The position numbers and the translations under genes are program-made. Below the pieces are notes generated by a model that was given only the letters and a program-made list of their open reading frames with translations, searched no databases and had not been told where the DNA came from. Source: Kitasatospora sp044457565 (GTDB taxonomy: Bacteria > Actinomycetota > Actinomycetes > Streptomycetales > Streptomycetaceae). From it: DNA of 64,000 bases. Positions within the stretch are counted from its first letter, which is position 1. Every line of letters starts with the position of its first letter. Shown piece by piece: positions 9,882 to 18,257 of this stretch. The stretch lies in assembly GCF_044457565.1 (NCBI RefSeq), contig NZ_JBITGZ010000003.1:248001-312000 (forward strand), written 5' to 3'.

Positions 9882-10738
9882 GCCGCGTCCTCCCCATCGA
9901 TCGTGCGCCCGGCGTACAGCCCGGCGGCCATCCGCATCCCCTCGGACCAGGCCACCGGCCCGACCGAGCCGAGCGGCAGCACCTTGCCGTCGGTGTTCGT
10001 CCAGCTCAGCGAGCCCGTCTCGCAGGCGTCGTATTCGTAGTAGTCGCCGACCCAGAGCCGGGCCTCCAGCGGCACGCCGGCCTCCACCACCGGGACGACC
10101 GCGTACCCGCCGCGGACCCGGTACCCGAGCCGGGCGCAGCGGCCGAGCAGCTCGCGCAGCTCCTTGTAGCGCCCGCCGGCGTACTCGGTGACCTCGGTGG
10201 CCGTCGGCTCCCGGCCCTCCGGGCGGTGCCAGACCTCGCGGTAGAGCTGCTGCACCTGCTGGGAGACGCCCAGTTCGACGGCGAACTCGCGCAGCTCGTC
10301 CAAGTCCTCCAGCAGGACGGGGTGCGGTATGCGGATCTCCGCGCCGGCCAGCCGGACGGTGTCCCCGTCGAGGTCGACCACGCCGATGCCGCGCTCCGGG
10401 TCGGCGCCGCGCAGGAAGCCGGCCACCTCACCGTCCGCGCCCGTCACCACCAGGTCGCGCAGCACCTCCTGCCAGGCCTCGTCCGCCCAGACCGCGGTGA
10501 TCACGGCGGCCGGCACCGGCAGCGAGCGCACCATCCAGCGTTCGACGTCCTGCCGGCAGCGCTCCCGGTGGCCGGCGAGCCACTCGGTGAGCTGCCGCAG
10601 GCCGGTGAGGGCCGGGTCGTCCGCCAGCTTGGGTGGGACGCTCTTCAGCTGACGGCCCGCCGCGTTGCGGCACACCACCTTGCCGTCCGCCCCGAGCGTG
10701 ACCTCATGGCCACCCGATCCCGCTGCCACCCACGCCAC
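9878..10738 (-). CDS. DUF4132 domain protein
   Basis: A 286-residue protein. It shows the DUF4132 pattern: GRQLKSVPPKL near residue 25, a helical segment with ERWM, then IPHPVLLEDLDELREFAVEL followed by SQQVQQLYREV, corresponding to the family's HP..L / Q.QLxRE core, and a C-terminal beta-rich part (LWVGDYYEYDA). I chose the GTG at 10738 because GGAGGA lies about 8 bases upstream and a promoter matching the PafBC element sits about 40 bases upstream; longer frames would cover that promoter. It is the first gene of the four-gene minus-strand operon and overlaps the next start by 4 bp. The biochemical role of DUF4132 is unknown; it often occurs with WGR domains or MoxR genes. Confidence 0.75.
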   Translation of the reverse strand: MAWVAAGSGGHEVTLGADGKVVCRNAAGRQLKSVPPKLADDPALTGLRQLTEWLAGHRERCRQDVERWMVRSLPVPAAVITAVWADEAWQEVLRDLVVTGADGEVAGFLRGADPERGIGVVDLDGDTVRLAGAEIRIPHPVLLEDLDELREFAVELGVSQQVQQLYREVWHRPEGREPTATEVTEYAGGRYKELRELLGRCARLGYRVRGGYAVVPVVEAGVPLEARLWVGDYYEYDACETGSLSWTNTDGKVLPLGSVGPVAWSEGMRMAAGLYAGRTIDGEDAA

Positions 10739-10776
10739 GTCGGCTCTCCTCCCAGCTGCTGAACTGCAACGCGAGG

Positions 10777-10799
10777 AACGTAGCGGCCCGCACTGACAA
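10777..10799 (-). promoter_or_regulatory. PafBC-type (RecA-independent) DNA-damage promoter
   Basis: On the minus strand TTGTCAGTG, eight bases, then TACGTT. This matches at every defined position the actinobacterial RecA-NDp motif TTGTCRGTG-N8-TANNNT recalled from mycobacterial work on PafBC. Transcription would begin near 10770, leaving a leader of about 30 bases with a good ribosome-binding site before the DUF4132 GTG at 10738. Confidence 0.75.
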
Positions 10800-10982
10800 T
10801 CGATCGGGCGGGGTTTGTCCCGGTCGGTACGGATAGCGCCGAACGGGTGAATGCGCGGTCCGCCGTGACAGCCCGTCGGCCGCCGGCCGACGGCCGGTCG
10901 GCACACGAAGGGGTGCTTCGGCGGGCGAACGGCCCGGGGTCGCGCCGGGGCGAGCGTGGCGAGCAGCGGGTGGGCGGCGGCC

Positions 10983-12113
10983 TCAGGGCCGGACGGTCAG
11001 GCGCAGGATCCGGTCGTCACCGGGCTGGGGCGTGCCGCGGCCGTCGGTGTTGCTGGTGCTGAGCAGCAGGGTGTTGGCGCCGTCGTTGACGACGGTGCGC
11101 AGGCGCCCGTAGGTGGTCGGCAGGAACGGCTGCGGCGGCCCGGCCGTGGCCGTGCCGGCGAGCGGGATGCGCCACAGCGCCGAGCCGCGCAGCGCGGCCA
11201 TCCAGATCGCCCCGTCGGCGTAGGCGATGCCGCTCGGCGAGGCGACGTTGGGGTGCCAGGTCGCGACCGGGTCGATGAAGCCGGCGCGGTTGCCGGTGCC
11301 CTCGATCTCGGGCCAGCCGTAGTTGCCGCCGGGCTTGATCAGGTTGAGCTCGTCCCAGAGGTTCTGGCCGAACTCCGATGCCCAGAGCCGGCCCTGGTCG
11401 TCCCAGGCGAGGCCCTGGACGTTGCGGTGGCCGTAGGAGTAGACGACCGAGCCGGCGAAGGGGTTGCCCGGGGCGGGTGCACCGTCCGGGGTCATCCGCA
11501 GGATCTTGCCGCCGAGCGAGTCCAGGTTCTGGGACAGCTCGGTGTGGCCGCTCTCGCCGGTGCCCGCGTACAGCATGCCGTCCGGGCCGAACGCGATCCG
11601 GCCGCCGTCGTGGTTGCTGCCCTTCGGGATGCTCGTCAGGATCGGCTGCGGGGCGCCGAGTTGGGAGCCGGCGGGCTGCTGCGGGTCGTAGGTCAGGCGC
11701 GCGATGCGGTTGTCGCTGTCGGACGTGTAGTAGACGTAGAGCAGGTGGTCGGTGGCGTAGTCCGGGGAGAGGGCGAGGCCGAGCAGGCCGGCCTCGCCGC
11801 CGGGGACGACGCCGGGGACGGTGCCCAGGTTCGTCTTGGTGCCGTCGGCGGCGATCCGGGTGATGGTGCCGGTGTCGCGGGAGTTGACCAGGACGTCGCC
11901 GCCGGGCAGCACGGCCATCCCCCAGGGCGTGTTGAGGTCCTGGCCGACGGTACCGCTCACACTCAGCAGGTCGGTCGGGGCGGAGGCGGACGCGCCGGAA
12001 GCGCCGGATGCGCCGGACTGGCCGGATGCGCCCGAGGAGCAGCCCGCGGTGACGGGCCCGAGCACGAGGATCAGGGCGAGCGCCGGCACGGCGGCGACTG
12101 AGCGGCGTTGCAC
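10983..12113 (-). CDS. PQQ-dependent sugar dehydrogenase-like lipoprotein
   Basis: A 376-residue exported lipoprotein. A hydrophobic signal ends in a lipobox (TAGCSSG, Cys at about residue 25) followed by a Ser/Ala linker. The rest fits a soluble aldose sugar dehydrogenase / L-sorbosone dehydrogenase beta-propeller: LNTPWGMAVLPGGDVLV, GEAGLLGLALSPDY, LYVYYTSDSDNRIARL, SNHDGGRIAFGPDGMLY and GHRNVQGLAWD are family hallmarks. It would oxidise sugars at the outer membrane face if PQQ or another electron carrier is available; no PQQ biosynthesis genes are nearby. The GTG start is preceded by GGGAGGAACACCC. It is divergent from the MFS gene. Family call firm, substrate unknown. Confidence 0.88.
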   Translation of the reverse strand: MQRRSVAAVPALALILVLGPVTAGCSSGASGQSGASGASGASASAPTDLLSVSGTVGQDLNTPWGMAVLPGGDVLVNSRDTGTITRIAADGTKTNLGTVPGVVPGGEAGLLGLALSPDYATDHLLYVYYTSDSDNRIARLTYDPQQPAGSQLGAPQPILTSIPKGSNHDGGRIAFGPDGMLYAGTGESGHTELSQNLDSLGGKILRMTPDGAPAPGNPFAGSVVYSYGHRNVQGLAWDDQGRLWASEFGQNLWDELNLIKPGGNYGWPEIEGTGNRAGFIDPVATWHPNVASPSGIAYADGAIWMAALRGSALWRIPLAGTATAGPPQPFLPTTYGRLRTVVNDGANTLLLSTSNTDGRGTPQPGDDRILRLTVRP

Positions 12114-12201
12114 GGGTGTTCCTCCCGGATGCGACTGATCCCCCTCCTCCAGAACACCACACCTGACGTGGGCCCGGCTGCTCGAAGAGTCCCGGTCAAC
12201 C

Positions 12202-12231
12202 TGGACGCAACGTTGCGTCCAGTGCTAGGTT
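12202..12231 (+). promoter_or_regulatory. Putative promoter of the MFS-tetR region
   Basis: TGGACG (12202-12207), 18 bases, then TAGGTT (12226-12231): a reasonable SigA/HrdB-like -35/-10 pair upstream of the MFS start at 12275. The first operator covers the -35 and the second lies just downstream of the -10, where a bound repressor would block initiation. Confidence 0.45.
12203..12220. promoter_or_regulatory. Palindromic TetR-type operator 1
   Basis: Perfect 18-bp palindrome GGACGCAACGTTGCGTCC over the predicted -35 element. Its core ACGCAACGTTGCGT recurs 37 bases further on, as expected for a TetR-family binding site. The tetR gene at 13629 is the obvious candidate repressor. Confidence 0.7.
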
Positions 12232-12239
12232 CATGCGCA

Positions 12240-12253
12240 ACGCAACGTTGCGT
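12240..12253. promoter_or_regulatory. Palindromic TetR-type operator 2
   Basis: Perfect 14-bp palindrome ACGCAACGTTGCGT, the same core as operator 1, between the predicted -10 and the ribosome-binding site of the MFS gene. The two centres are about 35 bp apart. Confidence 0.7.
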
Positions 12254-12274
12254 CTACCTTCAGGAGCGGCCCGC

Positions 12275-13543
12275 ATGACCACCACCGACGTGTCACCACC
12301 GCCACCGCTGTCACCGCTGCCGCAGCGCCGCCGCCCACGCGCCCTCGCCACCCCCGCCATCGCCCTCGCCTTCTGGGCCACCATGGCGGGCACCACCGTC
12401 CCCACCCCGCTCTACCCGCTCTACCAGCACGCCTTCGGCTTCTCCCCGCTGATGGTGACGGTGATCTTCGCGGTGTACGCGGCGGGCGTGGTCGCCGGGC
12501 TGCTCGCCTTCGGCCGGCTCTCCGACGAGATCGGACGCCGCCCGGTACTGGCCGTCGCCCTGCTGCTCTCGGCCGTCGCCGCCGCCCTGTTCGCCGCCGC
12601 CGACGGCCTGGCCTGGCTGCTCGGCGCCCGCGTGCTGTCCGGCCTCTCCGCCGCACTCGTCACCGGCAGCGCCACCGCCGCCCTGCTCGACCTCGCACCC
12701 CCCGAGCGCCGGCCGCGCGCCCAGGCTGTCGCCATCACCGCCAACATGGGCGGACTGGCCTGCGGCACCCTCTTCTCCGGCGCCCTGGCGCAGTGGGCCG
12801 GCGCGCCGCTGCGACTGCCCTGGCTCGTCGTGCTGGCCGCCGTGGCCACCGCACTGGCGGGGCTCGCGCTGGTACCGGAGAGCGCACCCGCCCCGGCCGG
12901 GCTCCCGCGACCGCCCAGGCCAAGGTTTCGGCCACGGCTCCAGGCGCTACGGATCCCCGCCGGGATCCGCGCCGCCTTCCTGCGCGCCGCCCTCGCGGCC
13001 GGCTGCGGCTTCGCGGTGCTGGGCGTCCTCACCTCCGTCACCGGCCTGTTCCTCGCCACCGTGCTGCACCTCGCCGCCCCGGCCCTCACCGGCCTGGTGG
13101 TCTTCCTCGCCTTCGCCTGCACCGCGCTGGGCCAGCTGCTCGCGAGGGTGATCCCGCCGCGCCTCGCCCTGCCGGCCGCCTGCACCGGCCTCGTCGCGGC
13201 GGCGGCCCTGACCGCGGGCGCGCTGCTCGGCCAGGCGCTCGCCCCGCTGCTGCTCGGCGCCGCCGTCAACGGGCTGGCCACCGGCATCGCCGTCGGCAAC
13301 GGGCTGGCGACGATCAACACGGGTACGCCGCCGCAGCACCGGGGCGAGGCGGTCTCCACCTTCTTCGCGATCCTCTACTCGATGCTGTCCGTCCCGGTGA
13401 TCGGCGTCGGCGTGCTCATCCAGGCCAGCGATCTGCGGACGGCGGGGGTGGTGTTCAGCGCCCTGGTGGCGGCGCTCGCGCTGGTCGTCGCGGTCAGCCT
13501 GGCGCGCCGGCCGGCCGGGGCGACGCCGGACGGACTCCGGTGA
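12275..13543 (+). CDS. MFS transporter, probable drug exporter
   Basis: A 422-residue membrane protein with about 12 hydrophobic segments. The MFS signature FGRLSDEIGRRP lies between TM2 and TM3 (about residue 77), and TVPTPLYPLYQ follows TM1, as in actinobacterial efflux pumps. A cytoplasmic loop with PRPPRPRFRPRL separates the two six-helix halves. The ATG at 12275 is preceded by CAGGAG; an upstream in-frame ATG at 12233 lies inside the operator region and is unlikely. Two palindromes in the promoter and a TetR gene 85 bp downstream suggest an inducible exporter. Substrate unknown. Confidence 0.85.
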   Translation: MTTTDVSPPPPLSPLPQRRRPRALATPAIALAFWATMAGTTVPTPLYPLYQHAFGFSPLMVTVIFAVYAAGVVAGLLAFGRLSDEIGRRPVLAVALLLSAVAAALFAAADGLAWLLGARVLSGLSAALVTGSATAALLDLAPPERRPRAQAVAITANMGGLACGTLFSGALAQWAGAPLRLPWLVVLAAVATALAGLALVPESAPAPAGLPRPPRPRFRPRLQALRIPAGIRAAFLRAALAAGCGFAVLGVLTSVTGLFLATVLHLAAPALTGLVVFLAFACTALGQLLARVIPPRLALPAACTGLVAAAALTAGALLGQALAPLLLGAAVNGLATGIAVGNGLATINTGTPPQHRGEAVSTFFAILYSMLSVPVIGVGVLIQASDLRTAGVVFSALVAALALVVAVSLARRPAGATPDGLR

Positions 13544-13628
13544 GGGCGGGTGGAGCCGGGGCCGACCTCGCTCAGCCCCCGCTCCGGCCCGGCCGTCCGA
13601 GCACCCGTGACAGAATGAGCCCGCACCG

Positions 13629-14378
13629 ATGAGCCCACGCTCGACCGTCGGCCGGCCCCGCCGCCGACCCCAGCCTGTACGGAAGGACCCCAGCGCCATC
13701 GCCGCCACCCGGCCGGTCGACCCGACAGCCGCGCAGCAGCCCGCCACCGGGACGCGCCGCAACGAGGCAGCACGCCTGGCGGTCCTGAACGCGGCCGACG
13801 ACCTGCTGGTGGAACGCGGCTTCGAGGCCCTGACCATCGAGGGCATCGCCGCGCGGGCCGGAGTCGCCAAGCAGACCATCTACCGCTGGTGGAAGTCCAA
13901 GGTCGACATCCTGTACGACAACCTGATCCTGGACGGCGGCGAGGCCCTGACCTGGCCGGAACCCGCAGCCGGCGCCGCGTACACGGTGCACGAGCTGCGC
14001 GGCTACCTGCGCCGCTTCGCGGCCTTCCTCGGCGAGGATCCGGCCGGCCGGGTCCTCCAGGCCCTCATCGGGCACGCCCAACTCGACTCCCGTACCGCCG
14101 ACTTGCTGTACGGCAACTTCCTGCACGACCTGACCGTCCGGGACCGCGAGCGGGTCCGCCAGTGCCTCGCGGGCCTCGACCCGCAGCGCACCGTCACCGA
14201 CGAGGACGCCGCGGACGTGCTGGACGCGCTGCTCGCCCCGCTCTACTACCGCGCCCTGCTGGCGCGCGGCCCGATCGACCCGGCACTGGTCGACGAGCGG
14301 CTCGACGCCGTCCTGCGCGACCACCGCGACCGGGCCGACCACAACGGTCCCAGCGGTCACAGCGGTCACGGCGCCTGA
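13629..14378 (+). CDS. TetR/AcrR-family transcriptional regulator
   Basis: A 249-residue regulator with a basic, Pro-rich N-terminal extension of about 45 residues. The TetR helix-turn-helix follows: ALTIEGIAARAGVAKQTIYRWWKSK at about residues 58-82, split here as motif ends ALTIEG and YRWWKSK. The alpha-helical C-terminal ligand domain resembles the TetR_C family with a YYRALL segment. It is transcribed in the same direction as the MFS gene and probably represses that promoter through the palindromes at 12203-12253. The inducer is unknown. The downstream siderophore-interacting protein may be co-transcribed. Confidence 0.87.
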   Translation: MSPRSTVGRPRRRPQPVRKDPSAIAATRPVDPTAAQQPATGTRRNEAARLAVLNAADDLLVERGFEALTIEGIAARAGVAKQTIYRWWKSKVDILYDNLILDGGEALTWPEPAAGAAYTVHELRGYLRRFAAFLGEDPAGRVLQALIGHAQLDSRTADLLYGNFLHDLTVRDRERVRQCLAGLDPQRTVTDEDAADVLDALLAPLYYRALLARGPIDPALVDERLDAVLRDHRDRADHNGPSGHSGHGA

Positions 14379-14445
14379 TCCACCTTCTCCGCACCGGGCT
14401 TCACCCGCCCGGCGCCGACCCCTGCGCTCCTTCAGGAGGCTTTCC

Positions 14446-15186
14446 ATGCGCCTGGCCCTCCCCCGCCGACGCCCCGTCCACGACACCGAGGTCACCGCGG
14501 TCACGCCGCTCACCTCCTCCATCACCAGGCTCACCCTGGCCGGACCCTCGCTGCCCGCGCTCGGCATCGAACACCCCACCCAGTGGGTCAAACTGGCCAT
14601 CCCCTCCCCCGACGGCGACGGCTCCGGCGAGGTCTCCCGCGCCTACACGATCCGCCATCACCGGCCCGAGCAGGCCGAGGTGGACATCGACATCGTCCTG
14701 CACGGCAACGGACCGCTCGCCCGCTGGGCCGCCACCGCCCGCCCGGGCGCCCGGGCCCGGATCGCCGGCCCACGCGGCCGCCTGCGGCCGCTCGCCGGCG
14801 AGGACTACCTCCTGCTCGCCGCCGACGAGAGCGCCCAGCCGGCCGCCCTGTCCATCCTTGAGCAACTCCCCTCCGGATTCCCCGCGTTCGCCTTCTTCGA
14901 GATCGCCGACCCGGCGGACACCCAGCCCGTCACCACCACCAACGCACAGCTCACCTGGCTCCCCCGCCCCACCGGCCACCCCAAGGGCCGTCTGCTCACC
15001 GAGGCCCTGCTGTCCACGACCCTGCCCCCGGGCCGGCCCGCCGCCTGGGTCGCCGGCGAGTCCACCGCCGTCGCCGCCATCCGCCGCCGCCTCCTGACCG
15101 AACGCCATCTCACCCGCGAAAGCCTCCAGGCCAAGGGTTACTGGAAGTCCGGCGAGGCGGACCACAAGGACCGCGACGGGAAGTGA
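14446..15186 (+). CDS. Siderophore-interacting protein (flavin ferric reductase family)
   Basis: A 246-residue SIP-family protein. The FAD-binding motif is SRAYTIRHH near residue 65, VDIDIVLHGNGPLARW precedes the nucleotide-binding half, and the C-terminus has WVAGEST and KGYWKSGEADHKD, the family signature. Such enzymes reduce ferric siderophores in the cytoplasm to release iron. CAGGAGG lies about 6 bases before the ATG. It follows tetR by 67 bp. Unlike the des genes it has no recognisable iron box upstream, so it may follow the TetR circuit. It is a distant paralogue of the DesF-like protein at 50222. Confidence 0.87.
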   Translation: MRLALPRRRPVHDTEVTAVTPLTSSITRLTLAGPSLPALGIEHPTQWVKLAIPSPDGDGSGEVSRAYTIRHHRPEQAEVDIDIVLHGNGPLARWAATARPGARARIAGPRGRLRPLAGEDYLLLAADESAQPAALSILEQLPSGFPAFAFFEIADPADTQPVTTTNAQLTWLPRPTGHPKGRLLTEALLSTTLPPGRPAAWVAGESTAVAAIRRRLLTERHLTRESLQAKGYWKSGEADHKDRDGK

Positions 15187-15604
15187 CCGGGCATCAAGGT
15201 CGCGTTGATCTCCTGGCTCGGCTACGACACTCCGGAAGGCCTTCCGGGCGCCGCGAACCCAACCGGGGGAAGGACGCCGCCGATGACATGCGGCGCTCTC
15301 GCAGGGGGTGCGGGTGGCCCGGGGCGACCTGAAGAGCCACCTCACGTTCGCCGGCCACAGCTACGGCAGCTTCGCGATCGGTGCCGCAGCAAGCGACAAA
15401 GGCGGCCTGCACGCCGGCGACATCATCGCGCTCGGGAGCCCCGGCACGGGCGTCTCGTGGGCCGACCAGCTCAACATCGACCCCAATCACGTATGGGTCG
15501 GGCAATCCGCCGACGACCCGACCAGGCTCGTCGGCGGCTGGACACCGGGCAACCCCGCCCTGGTGGGCTTCGGGGGCCACAACATCGTCCACCGCCGGGG
15601 GTGA
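15187..15604 (+). pseudogene. Decayed DUF1023-type alpha/beta-hydrolase remnant
   Basis: Pieces of an actinobacterial DUF1023 alpha/beta-hydrolase are readable in different frames: IKVALISWLGYDTPEGLPGA (about 15190-15255) in one, DAADDMRR (about 15274-15300) in a second, and RVARGDLKSHLTFAGHSYGS through GSPGTGVSWA and VGFGGHN (15311-15601) in a third. The nucleophile elbow GHSYGS is still visible. At least two frame changes and loss of the N-terminal part indicate decay. 15605-15689 holds nothing recognisable. Confidence 0.7.
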
Positions 15605-15689
15605 TGACCGCATGGTCCTCAGCGTCACCACCCCCTGCCTCATGCCTCCCGGCGCTCCGCGGTCGCCCGCCCCCTGAGGTGCCCCGGGG

Positions 15690-16832
15690 TCAGTGGCCGG
15701 CCGGGGCCGGGGTGAGGCCGGTGCAGGTGCGGAGGCTGTCGCGGCGTTGGAGGGCGGCGGTGGCGGGGGCGCCGGTCCGGGGGGTGGGGACGCCGTGGTC
15801 GTCGACCAGGGCGGGGGTGAAGGTCTCGGCGGTCACCTTGCCGGCGGCGGTCAGGGTGAGGGTGGTGACACCGGTCTCGTTGGAGTTGGCGTAGTCGGAG
15901 GTGCCGTACCAGAGGAAGTTGCCGAAGCCGTAACCGACGTAGGTGTTGCCGAGCATGCCCGAGCCGAGCATGGTGTGGGCGTGGGTGCCGACCACGGCGG
16001 TGGCGCCGGCGGTGGCGAGCTTCTTGGCCAGGCCGGTCTGCGCGGCGGTGGGGCAGGCCTTGCCCTCCTCGCCCCAGTGCAGGTAGACGATGACGACGGG
16101 CGCCTGGGCCTTCGCCTGCTCGACCGCCTTCACCAGGGCGGGGGCGTCCAGCGCGGAGGCGATGCCGGGCTTGTTGCTGCCGGCCCGCCACTTCTGGTTG
16201 GTGAGATCCTCGACCTGGCTGGCGGCCACCACCGCGACCTTCACGCCCCGGATGGTGATGACGTACGGTGCGTACGCCTCCTTCGCGTTGCGGCCGAGGC
16301 CGACCACCGGGATCGGTGAGGACTCCTTGGCGGCGAGGGTGTCGGCCAGGCCGTCGGCACCGAAGTCCACGGCGTGGTTGTTGGCGAGCGAGACGACGTC
16401 CACCCCGGAGTCGCGCAGCGCGGTGAGGGCCTTCGGTGAGGTACGGAAGGTGTAGAGCTTGGGCTCGGGGGCGCCGCGCTCGGTGATCGCGGTCTCCAGG
16501 TTGAGCACGGCGAGGTCCGCCTCGGAGATGGTCCGGGAGATCGGGCCGAGGGCCTGCTCGGGTGCGGTGACGGCGAGCCGTCCGGCGGTGCGGCCCTCGA
16601 AGTGCACGTCGCCGGCGAAGGCGACGGTGATGCTGCCGTCCGGCCGGGGCACGGTGGGGCTCGCCGACGGCGCGCCCGGGGCAGGATCGGCGGATCCGGT
16701 GGCCGGGGACGCGGCGGGGGCGGCCCGCGTGGCGCGGTCGGCGGCGGGCGCCGGGGCCGGGTCGTCCGGTCCGCAGGCCGCGACCGTGGTCAGGCCGATC
16801 AGCAGTGCGACAGCGGGCGCGACACGGCGCAT
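15690..16832 (-). CDS. CapA-family lipoprotein (poly-gamma-glutamate-type metallophosphatase fold)
   Basis: A 380-residue exported lipoprotein with lipobox TTVAACG near residue 20 and a Pro/Ala-rich spacer. The PGA_cap domain shows VAFAGDVHFEG, NLETAI, LANNHAVDFG, VYLHWGEEG, VVGTHAHTMLG and YGFGNFLW in family order, with the expected metal-binding Asp, Asn and His residues. CapA proteins are linked to polyglutamate capsules, but in actinomycetes most are lone genes of unknown surface role, as here. The ATG at 16832 has GGGGGA about 7 bases upstream; an in-frame start at 16865 is the alternative. It is divergent from the M48 protease. Confidence 0.85.
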   Translation of the reverse strand: MRRVAPAVALLIGLTTVAACGPDDPAPAPAADRATRAAPAASPATGSADPAPGAPSASPTVPRPDGSITVAFAGDVHFEGRTAGRLAVTAPEQALGPISRTISEADLAVLNLETAITERGAPEPKLYTFRTSPKALTALRDSGVDVVSLANNHAVDFGADGLADTLAAKESSPIPVVGLGRNAKEAYAPYVITIRGVKVAVVAASQVEDLTNQKWRAGSNKPGIASALDAPALVKAVEQAKAQAPVVIVYLHWGEEGKACPTAAQTGLAKKLATAGATAVVGTHAHTMLGSGMLGNTYVGYGFGNFLWYGTSDYANSNETGVTTLTLTAAGKVTAETFTPALVDDHGVPTPRTGAPATAALQRRDSLRTCTGLTPAPAGH

Positions 16833-16999
16833 GAGGTCCCCCGGAAGGTCGGTACGAGCGCGCACAGACTACGCGACGGCCCTCGCCCGACCGGCCGCGG
16901 CCGTGGTGCGCGATGCTGGTGCCCGCAGAACCGGTGCCCGCAGAAGTCGCGGGGCACCCCGTGGAGCAGCGAGCAGCGGAGCAGCAGCAGAGGAGCGCA

Positions 17000-18196
17000 A
17001 TGCCCACCGACCGTGACAGCCGCGCCGACGGCAGCGACGGGACGCGCGGCGCCGGCGGCGGCCCGACCGGCGACTTCACCCCGGCCGAACGTGCCAGGGG
17101 CCGGGCGCTGCGCCGCGCCCAGGTGCCGTGGCTGCTGGGCGGCCGGCTGACGGGGCTGCTGCTGTCGCTCGGGCTCGGCCTCACCCCGGCCGGGGCCGGC
17201 CTGGTGACGGCGGCGGGTGGGCTGTTCGGGGGGTCGCGGACGGCCGAGGTGCTGGCGGGGGCAGCCGTGCTGGTGCTGCTCGGCCAGGCGGTGCAGCTGC
17301 CGTTCGGGGCCCGGGTGCGCACGGTTCGGCGTGTGTTCGGCCTGGTCACCCAGGGCTGGGGCGGCTGGGCACTGGACGTGCTGCGCGGCCTGGCGCTGAC
17401 GCTGCTGCTGGTGCTGCCCGCCGCGTACGGGCTGTACGCGCTGACGGCGTGGTCGCCGAACCGGTGGTGGCTGCCGGCGGCGGGGGCGGCGGCGGTACTG
17501 ACGGCGGCGCTGTCGTTCCTGTACCCGCTGCTGGTGGAGCCGGTGTTCAACCGCTTCACGCCGATGGAGCAGGGGCCGCTGCGCGAGGCGCTGATGGAGC
17601 TGGCCCGGCGGGACGCCGTCCGGGTGCGGGACGTCCTGGTGGCGGACGCCTCGCGCCGCACGACCGCGCTGAACGCCTATGTCTCGGGGCTGGGCGCCAC
17701 CCGCCGGATCGTCGCCTACGACACCCTGCTGCGCACCGCCGAGCCGCGGGAGGTGGAGCTGGTGGTGGCGCACGAGCTGGGCCACGTCAAGCACCGTGAC
17801 GTGCTGACCGGGACGGTGCTCGGTGCGCTGGGCGCGGCCGTCGCGGTCTGCGTGCTGGGCCTGCTGATGTCCTGGGGCCCGCTGCTCGACGCCGCCGGGG
17901 CGGCCGATGCCGCGGATCCGCGCTCGCTGCCGCTGCTGGCCGCCTGCGCGGCGCTGCTCGGCGCGCTCTCCGGCCCGGTGCAGTGCGCGGCGAGCCGCCG
18001 GATCGAGGCGCGGGCGGACCGCCACGCGCTGGAACTCACCGGGGACCCCGAGCAGTTCATCGCGATGCAGCGCCGCCTCGCGGTCGCCAACGTCGCGGAC
18101 GTCGAGCCGCCCAGGGTGCTGGAGCTGCTCTTCGCCACCCACCCCAGCGCGGCCCGCCGAATCGCGGCCGCGCGGGCCTGGCGGCCGGCGGGCTGA
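17000..18196 (+). CDS. STE24-type M48 membrane metalloprotease
   Basis: A 398-residue membrane protease. Four or five hydrophobic segments in the N-terminal half match the M48 N-terminal domain and end in FLYPLLVEPVFNRFTPM. DASRRTTALNAYVSGLG and RRIVAYDTLL follow, then the zinc motif HELGHVKHRD at about residue 257. After two more hydrophobic stretches, EARADRHALELTG supplies the third zinc ligand. This is the Ste24/CAAX-protease arrangement; in bacteria it is thought to act in membrane-protein quality control. ATG at 17000 is preceded by AGAGGAGCGCA. The MarR gene follows after 61 bp. Confidence 0.9.
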   Translation: MPTDRDSRADGSDGTRGAGGGPTGDFTPAERARGRALRRAQVPWLLGGRLTGLLLSLGLGLTPAGAGLVTAAGGLFGGSRTAEVLAGAAVLVLLGQAVQLPFGARVRTVRRVFGLVTQGWGGWALDVLRGLALTLLLVLPAAYGLYALTAWSPNRWWLPAAGAAAVLTAALSFLYPLLVEPVFNRFTPMEQGPLREALMELARRDAVRVRDVLVADASRRTTALNAYVSGLGATRRIVAYDTLLRTAEPREVELVVAHELGHVKHRDVLTGTVLGALGAAVAVCVLGLLMSWGPLLDAAGAADAADPRSLPLLAACAALLGALSGPVQCAASRRIEARADRHALELTGDPEQFIAMQRRLAVANVADVEPPRVLELLFATHPSAARRIAAARAWRPAG

Positions 18197-18257
18197 TTCC
18201 GGCGAGCCACCCCGGCGGCCCGTGTGTACTGTGCAACAAAGGGCTGAGGAGGTACTC

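Noticed and set aside
14401..15345. 314-codon minus-strand frame opposite the siderophore-interacting protein
   Set aside because: Gly/Gly-Asp-rich mirror frame; the plus strand carries clear SIP motifs.
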